Positions 1 through 5,869 are shown, counted from the stretch's first letter. The stretch is DNA of 6,067 bases from Acidobacteriota bacterium (GCA_027297005.1 JAPUIN010000275.1:1-6067); one strand, 5' to 3'. Made by a program: numbers and translations. Notes: generated by a model from the sequence alone, not told the origin.

Positions 1-537
1 CTCCAGCCGACGACCAGCTACGTCTCGATCGTCGAGCTCGGCCTGTACGAGATGACCGGCAAGATCCATGCGGAGCTGCGCGGGCGCGGGCTCGAGACCG
101 GGAGCGAACCGTTCGAGAAGGCGTTCGACGGGGAGATGGAGCGCCAGCGGGAGCGGATGATCGGCCGCCTGTTCACCGAGATCCCCCGCCGCCGTCACGT
201 CTGCTTCTATCCGATGAACAAGCGACGCGGCGAGATCAAGAACTGGTACACGATCCCTTTCGAGAAACGCGCCGCCATGATGCGCGAGCACGGATTCATC
301 GGCCGTGGCTACGCGGGGCAGGTGACCCAGATCATCTCCGGCTCGATCGGCCTGGACGACTGGGAGTGGGGGGTCGACCTGTTCGCCGACGATCCGAAGG
401 TCTTCAAGAAGCTGATCTACGAGATGCGCTTCGATGAAGCGAGCGCCGATTACGCTGAGTTCGGGCCGTTCTACATCGGCATGCAGTTCCCGGCCGGCAA
501 TCTGTCGCGCCTGCTGTCGGGCGAATCCCCCTTTTAA
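1..537 (+). CDS. hemQ: Coproheme decarboxylase (HemQ/ChdC), 5'-truncated by window edge
   Basis: This enzyme converts Fe-coproporphyrin III (coproheme) to heme b by two peroxide-dependent oxidative decarboxylations, the last step of the coproporphyrin-dependent heme route in the cytoplasm. The frame is open to base 1, so 178 residues are visible; by comparison with family members of about 250 residues, roughly 75 N-terminal residues lie outside. Seen: the YPMNK motif with the catalytic Tyr at visible residue 70 (codon 208-210), a Lys four residues on, an Arg 14 residues before it, a His 27 residues after it (codon 289-291) and a Gln 40 residues after it. These spacings match S. aureus HemQ R131, Y145, K149, H172 (proximal heme ligand) and Q185 (distal). 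The block ending EMRFDEASADYAEFGPFYIG is typical of the family. An ATG at 52 is internal, not the start. The gene ends TAA and overlaps the convergent MBL gene by 4 bases, leaving no room for a terminator. Chlorite dismutase is unlikely because the distal Arg context is absent. Confidence 0.93.
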   Translation, partial: LQPTTSYVSIVELGLYEMTGKIHAELRGRGLETGSEPFEKAFDGEMERQRERMIGRLFTEIPRRRHVCFYPMNKRRGEIKNWYTIPFEKRAAMMREHGFIGRGYAGQVTQIISGSIGLDDWEWGVDLFADDPKVFKKLIYEMRFDEASADYAEFGPFYIGMQFPAGNLSRLLSGESPF

Positions 538-1163
538 CCACTCACGCCACCCTCCGCGCCGAGAACCGCGCGCATCGCCTCACGGCCACCCTCGAGAATC
601 GGATCGCCGTGGCCGAACGCGAGTCGCTCGAACGGGAGGCCGAGAAGAAGCAGGACGCTCCTCCTCGCCGCGGCCGGATCCGGGAGATGGGGCGCCTCCA
701 GAAACCGAATACCGGAACGCGAATCGTTCAGCAGCAGGTCGGCGACGAACAGAAACCCCGGTGGCCGTTCGAGTCGCAGAGCGTAGTGCGGCCCCGACGG
801 CCCTGGCGCGTGCACTGCCACGAGACCCCCGGGCAGTCGATCCCCGTCACGGAAGAGATGATCCGCTTCCCCCTGAAGCCCGTGACTCTCCGCAGGGGCA
901 TGGATCGCGGCGCCGGACGCCGTGCGAAGGCCGAACGCCGCACGCTGGTGGCTCGGGCAGGCGATGACGATCGCACCGATCCGCCCGTGCCGCTCCAGCA
1001 GGCCGGGAACGACCGGCAGCGGGTCGATGACGGTGATCACACCGTTCTCGATCACCGCATATCCGTTGCTCTGGTGATCGATCCGTTCATCGTGGACCAC
1101 GAGGCGCAGGACACCCCGGCCGATCGTCTCGAGACGTTTCGCCACCGTCGACGGCGCGGACAC
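534..1163 (-). CDS. Metallo-beta-lactamase-fold-like protein with degenerate metal site
   Basis: A 209-residue protein from a GTG start, chosen because AGGAGG lies 4 bases upstream and because the longer frame (to 1355) would run into the divergent methyltransferase with a low-complexity Arg/Ala/Pro N-terminus. Seen: an MBL-like N-terminal strand pair (SNGYAVIENGVITVIDP, about residues 32-48), the segment IVIACPSHQRAAFG (65-78) where the HxHxDH motif should be, HAPGPSGPHY (118-127) in place of the usual TPGHTPG motif, VADLL with Asp142, and FGHGDPI with His185. On this alignment the first three zinc-binding residues and the catalytic Asp are replaced by Cys, Ser, Arg and Gln, while the later Asp and the last His remain. 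I infer a protein that keeps the fold but is either not a zinc hydrolase or uses another site. No signal peptide is seen, so it is probably cytoplasmic. It is convergent with hemQ (stops interlocked) and divergent from the methyltransferase; no shared function is evident. Substrate unknown. Confidence 0.8.
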   Translation of the reverse strand: MSAPSTVAKRLETIGRGVLRLVVHDERIDHQSNGYAVIENGVITVIDPLPVVPGLLERHGRIGAIVIACPSHQRAAFGLRTASGAAIHAPAESHGLQGEADHLFRDGDRLPGGLVAVHAPGPSGPHYALRLERPPGFLFVADLLLNDSRSGIRFLEAPHLPDPAAARRSVLLLLGLPFERLAFGHGDPILEGGREAMRAVLGAEGGVSG

Positions 1164-1216
1164 GCTTCCTCCTCCGCCCCATGGTACCCTGACGCCACGA
1201 ACGGAGCGATTCCACC
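1164..1216. promoter_or_regulatory. Divergent intergenic region between MBL-like gene and methyltransferase
   Basis: These 53 bases must hold the start signals for both divergent genes unless transcription begins inside one of them. On the plus strand TGGTACCCT (1182-1190) resembles a weak extended -10. On the minus strand TACCAT (1181-1186) matches four of six -10 bases. Neither has a recognisable -35. The two candidates overlap at the GGTACC palindrome (1183-1188), so the promoters could compete. This is a weak, inferred assignment. The methyltransferase has a GGAG at 1203-1206, 10 bases before its ATG. Confidence 0.3.
1168..1175 (-). promoter_or_regulatory. Ribosome binding site deciding the GTG start of the MBL-like gene
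   Basis: On the minus strand the sequence reads GGAGGAGG followed by AAGC and GTG, placing AGGAGG 4 bases and GGAGG 7 bases from the GTG at 1163. No other start in this frame has a comparable site, so the long N-terminal extension of the open frame is rejected. Confidence 0.75.
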
Positions 1217-1840
1217 ATGGGCATTTACCGCGAGAGGATCCTGCCGCGGCTGATGGAGTTCGTGCTCGGTCGGCCGATCTTCCTGGAACAGCGCCGCGTC
1301 GCGCTGGGGCAGGCGCGCGGGCGCGCGCTTGAGATCGGCTTCGGCTTCGGGGCATCGCTTCCGGCTTACCCGGATGCCGGCTCCACGCTCACGCGCCTCG
1401 TCGCCATCGATCCGAACCGGGGGATGAATCGCCGGGCTGCCCGGCGCACGCGATCGAGCCCGTTTCCGGTCGACCTTCTCTGCGGCCGCGCGGAAGCTTT
1501 ACCGATGGTCGACGACACCTTCGATACGGTGGTCACCAACTGGACCCTCTGCAGCCTGCCCGATCCCCGAGCCGGGCTACGCGAGATCCGCCGCGTGCTC
1601 AAGCCGGATGGCCGCTTTCTCTTCCTGGAGCATGGGCGCGCCGAGGATCCGCGCCTGGCCCGGCGCCAGGAGCGGTTGACACCGCTGCAACGCCTGCTGG
1701 CCGGCGGCTGTCGTCTCGATCTCCCTATCGACGAGTTGATCCGCGACGCCGGGCTGCGGATCGCATCGCTCGAACGGTACGAGATGCCCTGGGGCCCCCG
1801 CTCACTGCGCCAGATGTACCGCGGAGTCGCCCTCCCCTGA
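1217..1840 (+). CDS. Class I SAM-dependent methyltransferase (METTL7/UbiE-like)
   Basis: A 207-residue cytoplasmic methyltransferase that transfers a methyl group from S-adenosylmethionine to an unidentified small molecule. Seen: motif I LEIGFGFG (residues 38-45, the ExGxGxG SAM loop), the acidic residue ending strand 2 (AIDP, Asp65) expected to bind the ribose, RAEALPMVDDTFDTVV (91-106), the post-motif TLCSLPDP (110-117) and the RVLKPDGRFLFLEHG strand (126-140), then a C-terminal CRLDLPIDELIRDAGL segment. The start MGIYRERILPRL and the TLCSLPDP, EHGRA and GGC stretches resemble bacterial relatives of METTL7, a family whose human members are alkyl thiol methyltransferases; carrying that activity over here is inference only. 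Length is normal for a single Methyltransf_11 domain without extra substrate domains. It has its own upstream region and is followed after 59 bases by the lipoprotein gene, which appears to have its own promoter. Confidence 0.88.
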   Translation: MGIYRERILPRLMEFVLGRPIFLEQRRVALGQARGRALEIGFGFGASLPAYPDAGSTLTRLVAIDPNRGMNRRAARRTRSSPFPVDLLCGRAEALPMVDDTFDTVVTNWTLCSLPDPRAGLREIRRVLKPDGRFLFLEHGRAEDPRLARRQERLTPLQRLLAGGCRLDLPIDELIRDAGLRIASLERYEMPWGPRSLRQMYRGVALP

Positions 1841-1858
1841 TACGTCCCCGGCGCCTTA

Positions 1859-1887
1859 TTGACACGCGCAAGTCGCTCGCATAGTGT
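1859..1887 (+). promoter_or_regulatory. Candidate sigma-70 promoter for the lipoprotein-peptidase unit
   Basis: A perfect TTGACA (1859-1864) is followed after 17 bases by TAGTGT (1882-1887), which keeps the first two and last bases of the -10 consensus. It lies in the 59-base gap after the methyltransferase stop. Predicted initiation near 1894 would leave only about six bases before the ATG at 1900, so the message would be almost leaderless. This agrees with the lack of a clear Shine-Dalgarno before that ATG. A -10 shifted two bases left (CATAGT, spacing 15) matches more bases but at poor spacing. Confidence 0.5.
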
Positions 1888-1899
1888 GGCGGCGCTGCC

Positions 1900-2694
1900 A
1901 TGACATCGATTCGTGAAACGATCCGCCGTTGCTCCGTGACGTCGATCCTGCAGAGGGTGTGCTTCGCATCCTTTCTCGCCGTTGTGATCTGGGGCTGCGG
2001 TGGCAGCCTCAGCGAGCCCCCCCCATCGCCCCCCGGCGCCATTCGGGCTGGCGAGGTGATCGGCTCGGCCTCGGTCGAAGGCTACGCCACCTTCCGCGGC
2101 ACGCCTCCCGAGCGCAAATCAATGAACATGACCGGCGAGCCGTCCTGCGCCAGGCCGGGACACAAAAATCTCAGCGAGGATGTCATCGTCAATTCCGGCG
2201 GCACACTTCGCAACGTTTACGTGCGGGTCGCCTCGGGACTCGGGGATCGTGTCTTTGCCCCGCCCGCGGAGCCGGCGAGAATGGACCAGGCGGGATGTGT
2301 CTTCGTCCCGCACCTTCTGGCCGTGCAGAGCGACCAGGTGATCGAGTTCAAGAGCAGCGATCAGATCCTTCACAACGTGCGGGCGGAGGCCGAGTCGAAT
2401 CGGACCTTCAATGTGTCGATGCCGGGCCGCGGCCGCTCGGTGCGGCGGTTCTTCTCGACACCGGAGATGGTGACGATCCACTGTGACCTCCATCTCTGGA
2501 TGCAAGCCACGATCGCCGTCTCCGAGCATCCCTTTTTTGATGTGACGGGAGAGGACGGCAGGTTCGACCTGACCGGACTCCCGGCGGGAACTTATGAGGT
2601 GGAGGCCTGGCATGAGAAGTACGGCACGGTACGGGAGAGGATCACGCTTGGCGAGGGAGAACAGGGTGAGCTGGAGTTCACATTCGGTGAATGA
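1900..2694 (+). CDS. Cupredoxin-like lipoprotein with C-terminal carboxypeptidase-regulatory-like domain
   Basis: A 264-residue exported protein that probably binds one copper ion and acts in electron transfer or copper handling at the cell envelope. Seen: a positively charged start (R5, R9, R10, R19), a hydrophobic stretch and a lipobox-like VIWGC ending at Cys33. There is no Asp at +2, which in a diderm suggests the outer membrane. A Pro-rich linker follows (about 39-46). The next domain has the expected type 1 copper ligands: His158 in DQILHN, then Cys195, His198 and Met201 in CDLHLWM, with the short C-x2-H-x2-M loop known from amicyanin. Cys83 and Cys133 could form a disulfide. Residues about 208-262 (HPFFDVTGEDG through TYEVEAWHEKYG) form a carboxypeptidase-regulatory-like beta domain. 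Similar proteins are often labelled methylamine-utilisation-like or carboxypeptidase-regulatory-domain proteins, but no methylamine genes are seen here. The Trp at lipobox -2 is unusual, so lipidation is probable rather than certain. Its stop overlaps the next gene. Confidence 0.85.
   Translation: MTSIRETIRRCSVTSILQRVCFASFLAVVIWGCGGSLSEPPPSPPGAIRAGEVIGSASVEGYATFRGTPPERKSMNMTGEPSCARPGHKNLSEDVIVNSGGTLRNVYVRVASGLGDRVFAPPAEPARMDQAGCVFVPHLLAVQSDQVIEFKSSDQILHNVRAEAESNRTFNVSMPGRGRSVRRFFSTPEMVTIHCDLHLWMQATIAVSEHPFFDVTGEDGRFDLTGLPAGTYEVEAWHEKYGTVRERITLGEGEQGELEFTFGE
2673..2676 (+). promoter_or_regulatory. Ribosome binding site for the GTG start of the M28 peptidase
   Basis: GGAG lies inside the last codons of the lipoprotein gene, 10 bases before GTG at 2687. 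It is modest, but it is the only in-frame start that gives the peptidase a normal signal peptide. The upstream ATG at 2594 would put about 47 residues before the hydrophobic segment. Ribosomes finishing the lipoprotein at 2694 would be next to this start, so coupled translation is likely. Confidence 0.45.
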
Positions 2695-4240
2695 GATCGG
2701 GGCGACCTCGCGCTCATGCGGCGTTTCTCTCTTCAGGAGGTTCGGTCGGGCCGCCGCTCTCTTCACGTCGGTGCTGCTCGTCGTTGCTATCACACCGGAA
2801 CGCGCCGGCGCGACCGCGGCGGAGACCTCGGGCCGCGCGTCCGATCCCGCCTCGCGACTGGCGGCACGGATGCTCGCCGACACGCCGCTTGCCGAAGATC
2901 TCCAGTTCCTGTGCGATCGGATCGGCGGCCGCCTGACCGGCAGCGACGCCTGCGAGCGCTCGGTCGACTGGTTTGTGGAACGCTTCCGTCAGGCTGGTGT
3001 CGATCACGTGTCGACCGAAAGCTTCGAGATGCCGTGGCGCTGGAGTGACTCGGGATCCCGGGCGAGCGTCCTCCATCCCGAATCGATTTCACTTGATGTC
3101 GTCGCGTTGCCGAACTCCCCCGGCACGAGCGGCGCCGGTCTGACCACAACCGTCGTCGATCTTGCTGACGGCGGCGAGCAGGCGTTCGAGCGGGCCGGCG
3201 CGCGCCTCGAGGGGGCGCTGGGACTGCTCGATTCCGAAGTGATCGTCACCTGGCCCGACCTTTTCACCGACTACATGCGGGTCCCGCCCGTCATCGATCG
3301 TGCGAAGCGCGCCGGGATGGCCGGCCTGCTGCTGGTCGGGAGTCGGGCGGGCGATCTGCTCTACCGCCACATCCCCTCGTTCGAGATCCCCCCGTTTCCG
3401 ATGGCGGTGGTGGCGCGCGAGGACGGCCTGCTCCTTCAACGCCTGACCCGCGCCGGGACGGTGCGGATGAAACTCGATCTCGGCGCCCGGATCGGGCCCT
3501 CCTACACCGCCCGCAACGTCGTGGCCGAGATCCGGGGACGGGAACGGCCCGACGAGGTCGTGCTCCTCGGCGCCCATCTCGACTCGTGGGATCTCGGCAC
3601 CGGCGCGCTCGACAACGGCGCAAACTGCGCCATGCTTCTCGAAGTCGCGCGGCAGATGGTCGCTCTCGGGCAACGCCCGCGTCGTTCCGTCCGGGTCGTC
3701 CTGTTCACGGGGGAGGAGCAGGGCCTGTACGGATCCCTCGGTTACGTGCAGAGCCACCGTGACGAACTCGACCGTATCGTGGCCGTCGCGATCTTCGACG
3801 AGGGGACAGGGCGGATCGGTGGATTCTCGCTCGGGGGACGAGATGATCTCAGACCCTTCGTCGAGCGGGCCCTGGAACCAGTCTCCGGGTACGGCGCGAC
3901 CACCCATACCGTCGATGCGTTCCTCGGCACCGACAACTTCGACTTCCTGCTCGAAGGAGTTCCTAATCTCGTGGCCACACAGGCGGCCTCGAACTACATG
4001 GACAACTACCACGCATCTTCCGACACCTTCGACAAGGTCGATCTGCGCGAGCTCCGGATCAACGGCGCCATTGTCGCCGCGCTGGCCTGGAATCTCGCGG
4101 ACGACCCCGAGCGCCCATCCCGGCACGATCGCGCCGCCGTCAAGAAGCTGCTCGGCGCGACGGGCGTTGACGATCAGATGAAGACCTTCGGCCTCTGGGA
4201 CGACTGGTTCGAGGGGAAGCGCGGCAGGCAGAAACGGTGA
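2687..4240 (+). CDS. Exported M28-family zinc exopeptidase (carboxypeptidase Q-like)
   Basis: A 517-residue exported metallopeptidase that removes terminal residues from peptides with a two-zinc site. The GTG start overlaps the lipoprotein stop by 8 bases. Seen: an N-terminal signal peptide with Arg16, Arg17 and Arg20, a hydrophobic stretch (about 23-36) and a likely cleavage after RAGA (about residue 42), with no lipobox. An N-terminal lid region follows, then a PA-like insert (about 177-265), then the M28 core. The ligand pattern is complete: His297 in GAHLDSW, Asp309 in ALDNGA, catalytic Glu343 and ligand Glu344 in TGEEQG, Asp371 in FDEGT and His442 in YHASSDTFDKVD. GTDNFDF (415-421) corresponds to the GTDxxxF segment of carboxypeptidase Q-type enzymes, and HLDSWDLGTGALDNGA is also closest to that group. 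The charged tail (about 480-517) has no recognised domain. Substrate preference (dipeptides, N- or C-terminal attack) cannot be read from sequence. Being co-transcribed with a copper lipoprotein suggests shared envelope location, not necessarily a shared reaction. Confidence 0.9.
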   Translation: MNEIGATSRSCGVSLFRRFGRAAALFTSVLLVVAITPERAGATAAETSGRASDPASRLAARMLADTPLAEDLQFLCDRIGGRLTGSDACERSVDWFVERFRQAGVDHVSTESFEMPWRWSDSGSRASVLHPESISLDVVALPNSPGTSGAGLTTTVVDLADGGEQAFERAGARLEGALGLLDSEVIVTWPDLFTDYMRVPPVIDRAKRAGMAGLLLVGSRAGDLLYRHIPSFEIPPFPMAVVAREDGLLLQRLTRAGTVRMKLDLGARIGPSYTARNVVAEIRGRERPDEVVLLGAHLDSWDLGTGALDNGANCAMLLEVARQMVALGQRPRRSVRVVLFTGEEQGLYGSLGYVQSHRDELDRIVAVAIFDEGTGRIGGFSLGGRDDLRPFVERALEPVSGYGATTHTVDAFLGTDNFDFLLEGVPNLVATQAASNYMDNYHASSDTFDKVDLRELRINGAIVAALAWNLADDPERPSRHDRAAVKKLLGATGVDDQMKTFGLWDDWFEGKRGRQKR

Positions 4241-4292
4241 GCATCCCGGAGAACGACGTCAGGGCAGCAGCCCACCGGCCACCGTCATGATG

Positions 4293-4334
4293 AAAAAAGC
4301 CGCCCGCAGCGCATCGGAATACGCCGCGGATGGC
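4293..4334 (-). terminator. Intrinsic terminator of the aldehyde dehydrogenase gene
   Basis: On the minus strand, a few bases past the dehydrogenase stop, CCGCGGCG pairs with CGCTGCGG (8 pairs, one G-U) around a 10-base loop. It continues through a T-G wobble and an A-C mismatch to GCC/GGC, followed directly by TTTTTT (plus-strand A run 4293-4298). This is the standard layout of a Rho-independent terminator. It works in one direction only: the plus strand has no T run after the stem. The rest of the 116-base gap (4241-4356) holds only a weak GGGC/GCCC hairpin and no gene I can support. Confidence 0.75.
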
Positions 4335-4356
4335 CGATCTCCCCGCTCCTCAGGAT

Positions 4357-5835
4357 CTACGCGTCGCCGTAGACGGTGAAGTGCCAGCTCTTGCGAACGT
4401 CGCCGGTCAGGTCGGCCATGACGTGCTTGATCGTCGTGTACTCATCGAACGAGTAACGCGACAGGTCGGAGCCGAATCCCGACTTTTTGACGCCGCCGTG
4501 CGGCATCTCCGAGGCCAGCGGACAATGGTCATTGATCCAGACCTCGCCGAACTGGAGATCCCGTGACAGGCGCAGCGCGCGGAAGACATCCTTTGTCCAG
4601 ATCGATGACGCCAGACCATACTCGATGCCGTTCGCCCTGTTGAGAACTTCCTCCTCGTCCTTGAAGGAGAGCACGACAACGGCGGGCCCAAAGATCTCCC
4701 TCTGGATCACCTCGTCCCCGTGCTTCGCGTTGGCCAGCACAGTCGGCTGGTAGAAGAAGCCGGGCCCGTCCATCGCCTTGCCGCCGGTCAGAACCTCGAC
4801 CCCAGCCTGGCGGGCGCGGTCGATGAACCCGGCGACCCGGTCACGCTGCTCCTTCGAGATTAGCGGCCCGATGTCGGTCGTCGATTTCGTCGGATCACCG
4901 ACCCGGATCTTCTTCACGGCGGCAACGTACCGCTCGAGAAAATCCTTGTACTTCGATTCCTGCACGTAGATACGGGTCGCCGCGGTGCAATCCTGACCGG
5001 TGTTGACGAAGCCGGCCACGACCGCGCCTTGGATCGCCGCCTCCAGATCAGCGTCTTCGAAGACAATGAAGGGCGCCTTTCCTCCAAGCTCGAGGTGCAG
5101 CCGCTTCACCGTCGTGGAGGCCTGCTCCATGATCTTCTTGCCGGTGGCGGTGTCACCGGTCAGAGAGACCATGTTGATGTCGTCGTGTTTGCAGATCGCC
5201 GCTCCCACCTCGGAGCCCGGACCGGTCACGACATTGAAAACCCCCTCGGGGATCCCGACCTTCAATGCCGCCTTCGCCATCTCGATCGAGGTCAGGGGGG
5301 TGATCGAGGCGGGCTTCAACACGACGGTGTTGCCGGCCGCCAGGGCGGGGCCGACCTTCCAGGCCGCCATCAGGAACGGGTAGTTCCAGGGGGCGATCGA
5401 TCCGACGACCCCGATGGCCTCACGACGGACGAAGCTGGTCATCCCCTCGACGTATTCGCCGGCCGCCGACCCCTCGAGGACGCGCGCCTGCGCTCCCATG
5501 AATCGGATGTTGTCGTTGGCGAACGGGATGTCGCTGTTCTTGGTGAGTTTGTGCGGCTTGCCGGTCTGGCTGGTTTCCATCTCGGCGATGCGCTCGGTCT
5601 CGGAGTCGAGCTGATCGGCCAACTTGGACATGAGCGCGCCCCGCTCGCCGGGCGTCAGGCGGGACCAACTTCTGAATGCCTTACGGGCGGCCTTCACGGC
5701 CAGGTCGACGTCCTGGGCCGTCCCTTGCGGGACGCTCCCCACGATCTTCTCGTTGGCCGGGTTGATCACTTCCATGCGCTGCTTCGAGACCGACTCGACC
5801 TCTTTTCCGTCGATGATCATCTTCAGATCGGACAT
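4357..5835 (-). CDS. patD: Aldehyde dehydrogenase, gamma-aminobutyraldehyde dehydrogenase-like (PatD/Prr)
   Basis: A 492-residue NAD(P)-dependent aldehyde dehydrogenase, probably oxidising 4-aminobutanal to 4-aminobutyrate in putrescine breakdown in the cytoplasm. The ATG at 5835 is chosen because a perfect AGGAGG sits 9 bases upstream and the protein then starts MSDLKMIIDGKEVES, matching the family start. Seen: PWNYP with the oxyanion Asn151, KPAS with Lys174, the SLTGDTATG cofactor loop, ELGGKAP with general-base Glu249, GQDCTA with catalytic Cys283 (34 residues after the Glu, as usual) and EIFGP with Glu380. Similarity to E. coli PatD is close in AAGEYVEG, SIAPWNYP, LELGGKAP, GQDCTAA and SEMPHGG. 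The C-terminus runs about 15 residues further than E. coli PatD (from MADLTGD to SWHFTVYGDA). No putrescine transaminase or transporter is visible, so betaine- or other aminoaldehyde use cannot be excluded. It stands alone, with its own leader and terminator. Confidence 0.92.
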   Translation of the reverse strand: MSDLKMIIDGKEVESVSKQRMEVINPANEKIVGSVPQGTAQDVDLAVKAARKAFRSWSRLTPGERGALMSKLADQLDSETERIAEMETSQTGKPHKLTKNSDIPFANDNIRFMGAQARVLEGSAAGEYVEGMTSFVRREAIGVVGSIAPWNYPFLMAAWKVGPALAAGNTVVLKPASITPLTSIEMAKAALKVGIPEGVFNVVTGPGSEVGAAICKHDDINMVSLTGDTATGKKIMEQASTTVKRLHLELGGKAPFIVFEDADLEAAIQGAVVAGFVNTGQDCTAATRIYVQESKYKDFLERYVAAVKKIRVGDPTKSTTDIGPLISKEQRDRVAGFIDRARQAGVEVLTGGKAMDGPGFFYQPTVLANAKHGDEVIQREIFGPAVVVLSFKDEEEVLNRANGIEYGLASSIWTKDVFRALRLSRDLQFGEVWINDHCPLASEMPHGGVKKSGFGSDLSRYSFDEYTTIKHVMADLTGDVRKSWHFTVYGDA

Positions 5836-5844
5836 GAGACCCTT

Positions 5845-5850
5845 CCTCCT
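5845..5850 (-). promoter_or_regulatory. Ribosome binding site of the aldehyde dehydrogenase gene
   Basis: A perfect AGGAGG on the minus strand, 9 bases before the ATG at 5835. It settles the start: the frame stays open upstream to the window edge (with an ATG at 5952), but that part is Arg/Pro-rich and unlike any dehydrogenase. Confidence 0.85.
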
Positions 5851-5852
5851 CG

Positions 5853-5869
5853 GCCCATCCCGGACGGGC
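5853..5869 (-). other. Hairpin in the leader, just upstream of the Shine-Dalgarno
   Basis: On the minus strand GCCCGT pairs with ATGGGC (six pairs including one G-U) around a five-base CCGGG loop. It ends three bases before the AGGAGG. It could affect ribosome access or protect the 5' end, but a stem this short is common by chance in GC-rich DNA. Confidence 0.35.

Noticed and set aside
434..1253. Long plus-strand open frames over the MBL-like gene (434-967 and 609-1253)
   Set aside because: Their translations are Arg/Pro-rich with no domain, they lack ribosome binding sites, and the minus strand here encodes a recognisable MBL-type protein.
1164..1355. Longer N-terminus of the MBL-like frame starting at 1355
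   Set aside because: The extra 64 residues are low-complexity, overlap the divergent methyltransferase, and the GTG at 1163 has a strong ribosome binding site.
2691..3048. ATG starts at 2691 (ATGA overlap) and 2716, which look attractive as the downstream gene start
   Set aside because: Both are in frames that give Arg-rich, domain-free products. The M28 core lies in the frame of the GTG at 2687, and nothing suggests a frameshift.
3089..4126. 345-residue minus-strand open frame opposite the peptidase
   Set aside because: It has no recognisable family, and the plus strand has every M28 zinc ligand in order. It is a shadow of GC-rich codon use.
4262..4273. GGGC-AGCA-GCCC hairpin after the peptidase as a plus-strand terminator
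   Set aside because: The stem is only four pairs and no T run follows.
4287..4379. Small plus-strand frame starting MMKKAARS
   Set aside because: Only 30 residues with no ribosome binding site. It lies over the dehydrogenase terminator and ends inside that gene; the Lys codons are just the terminator A run.
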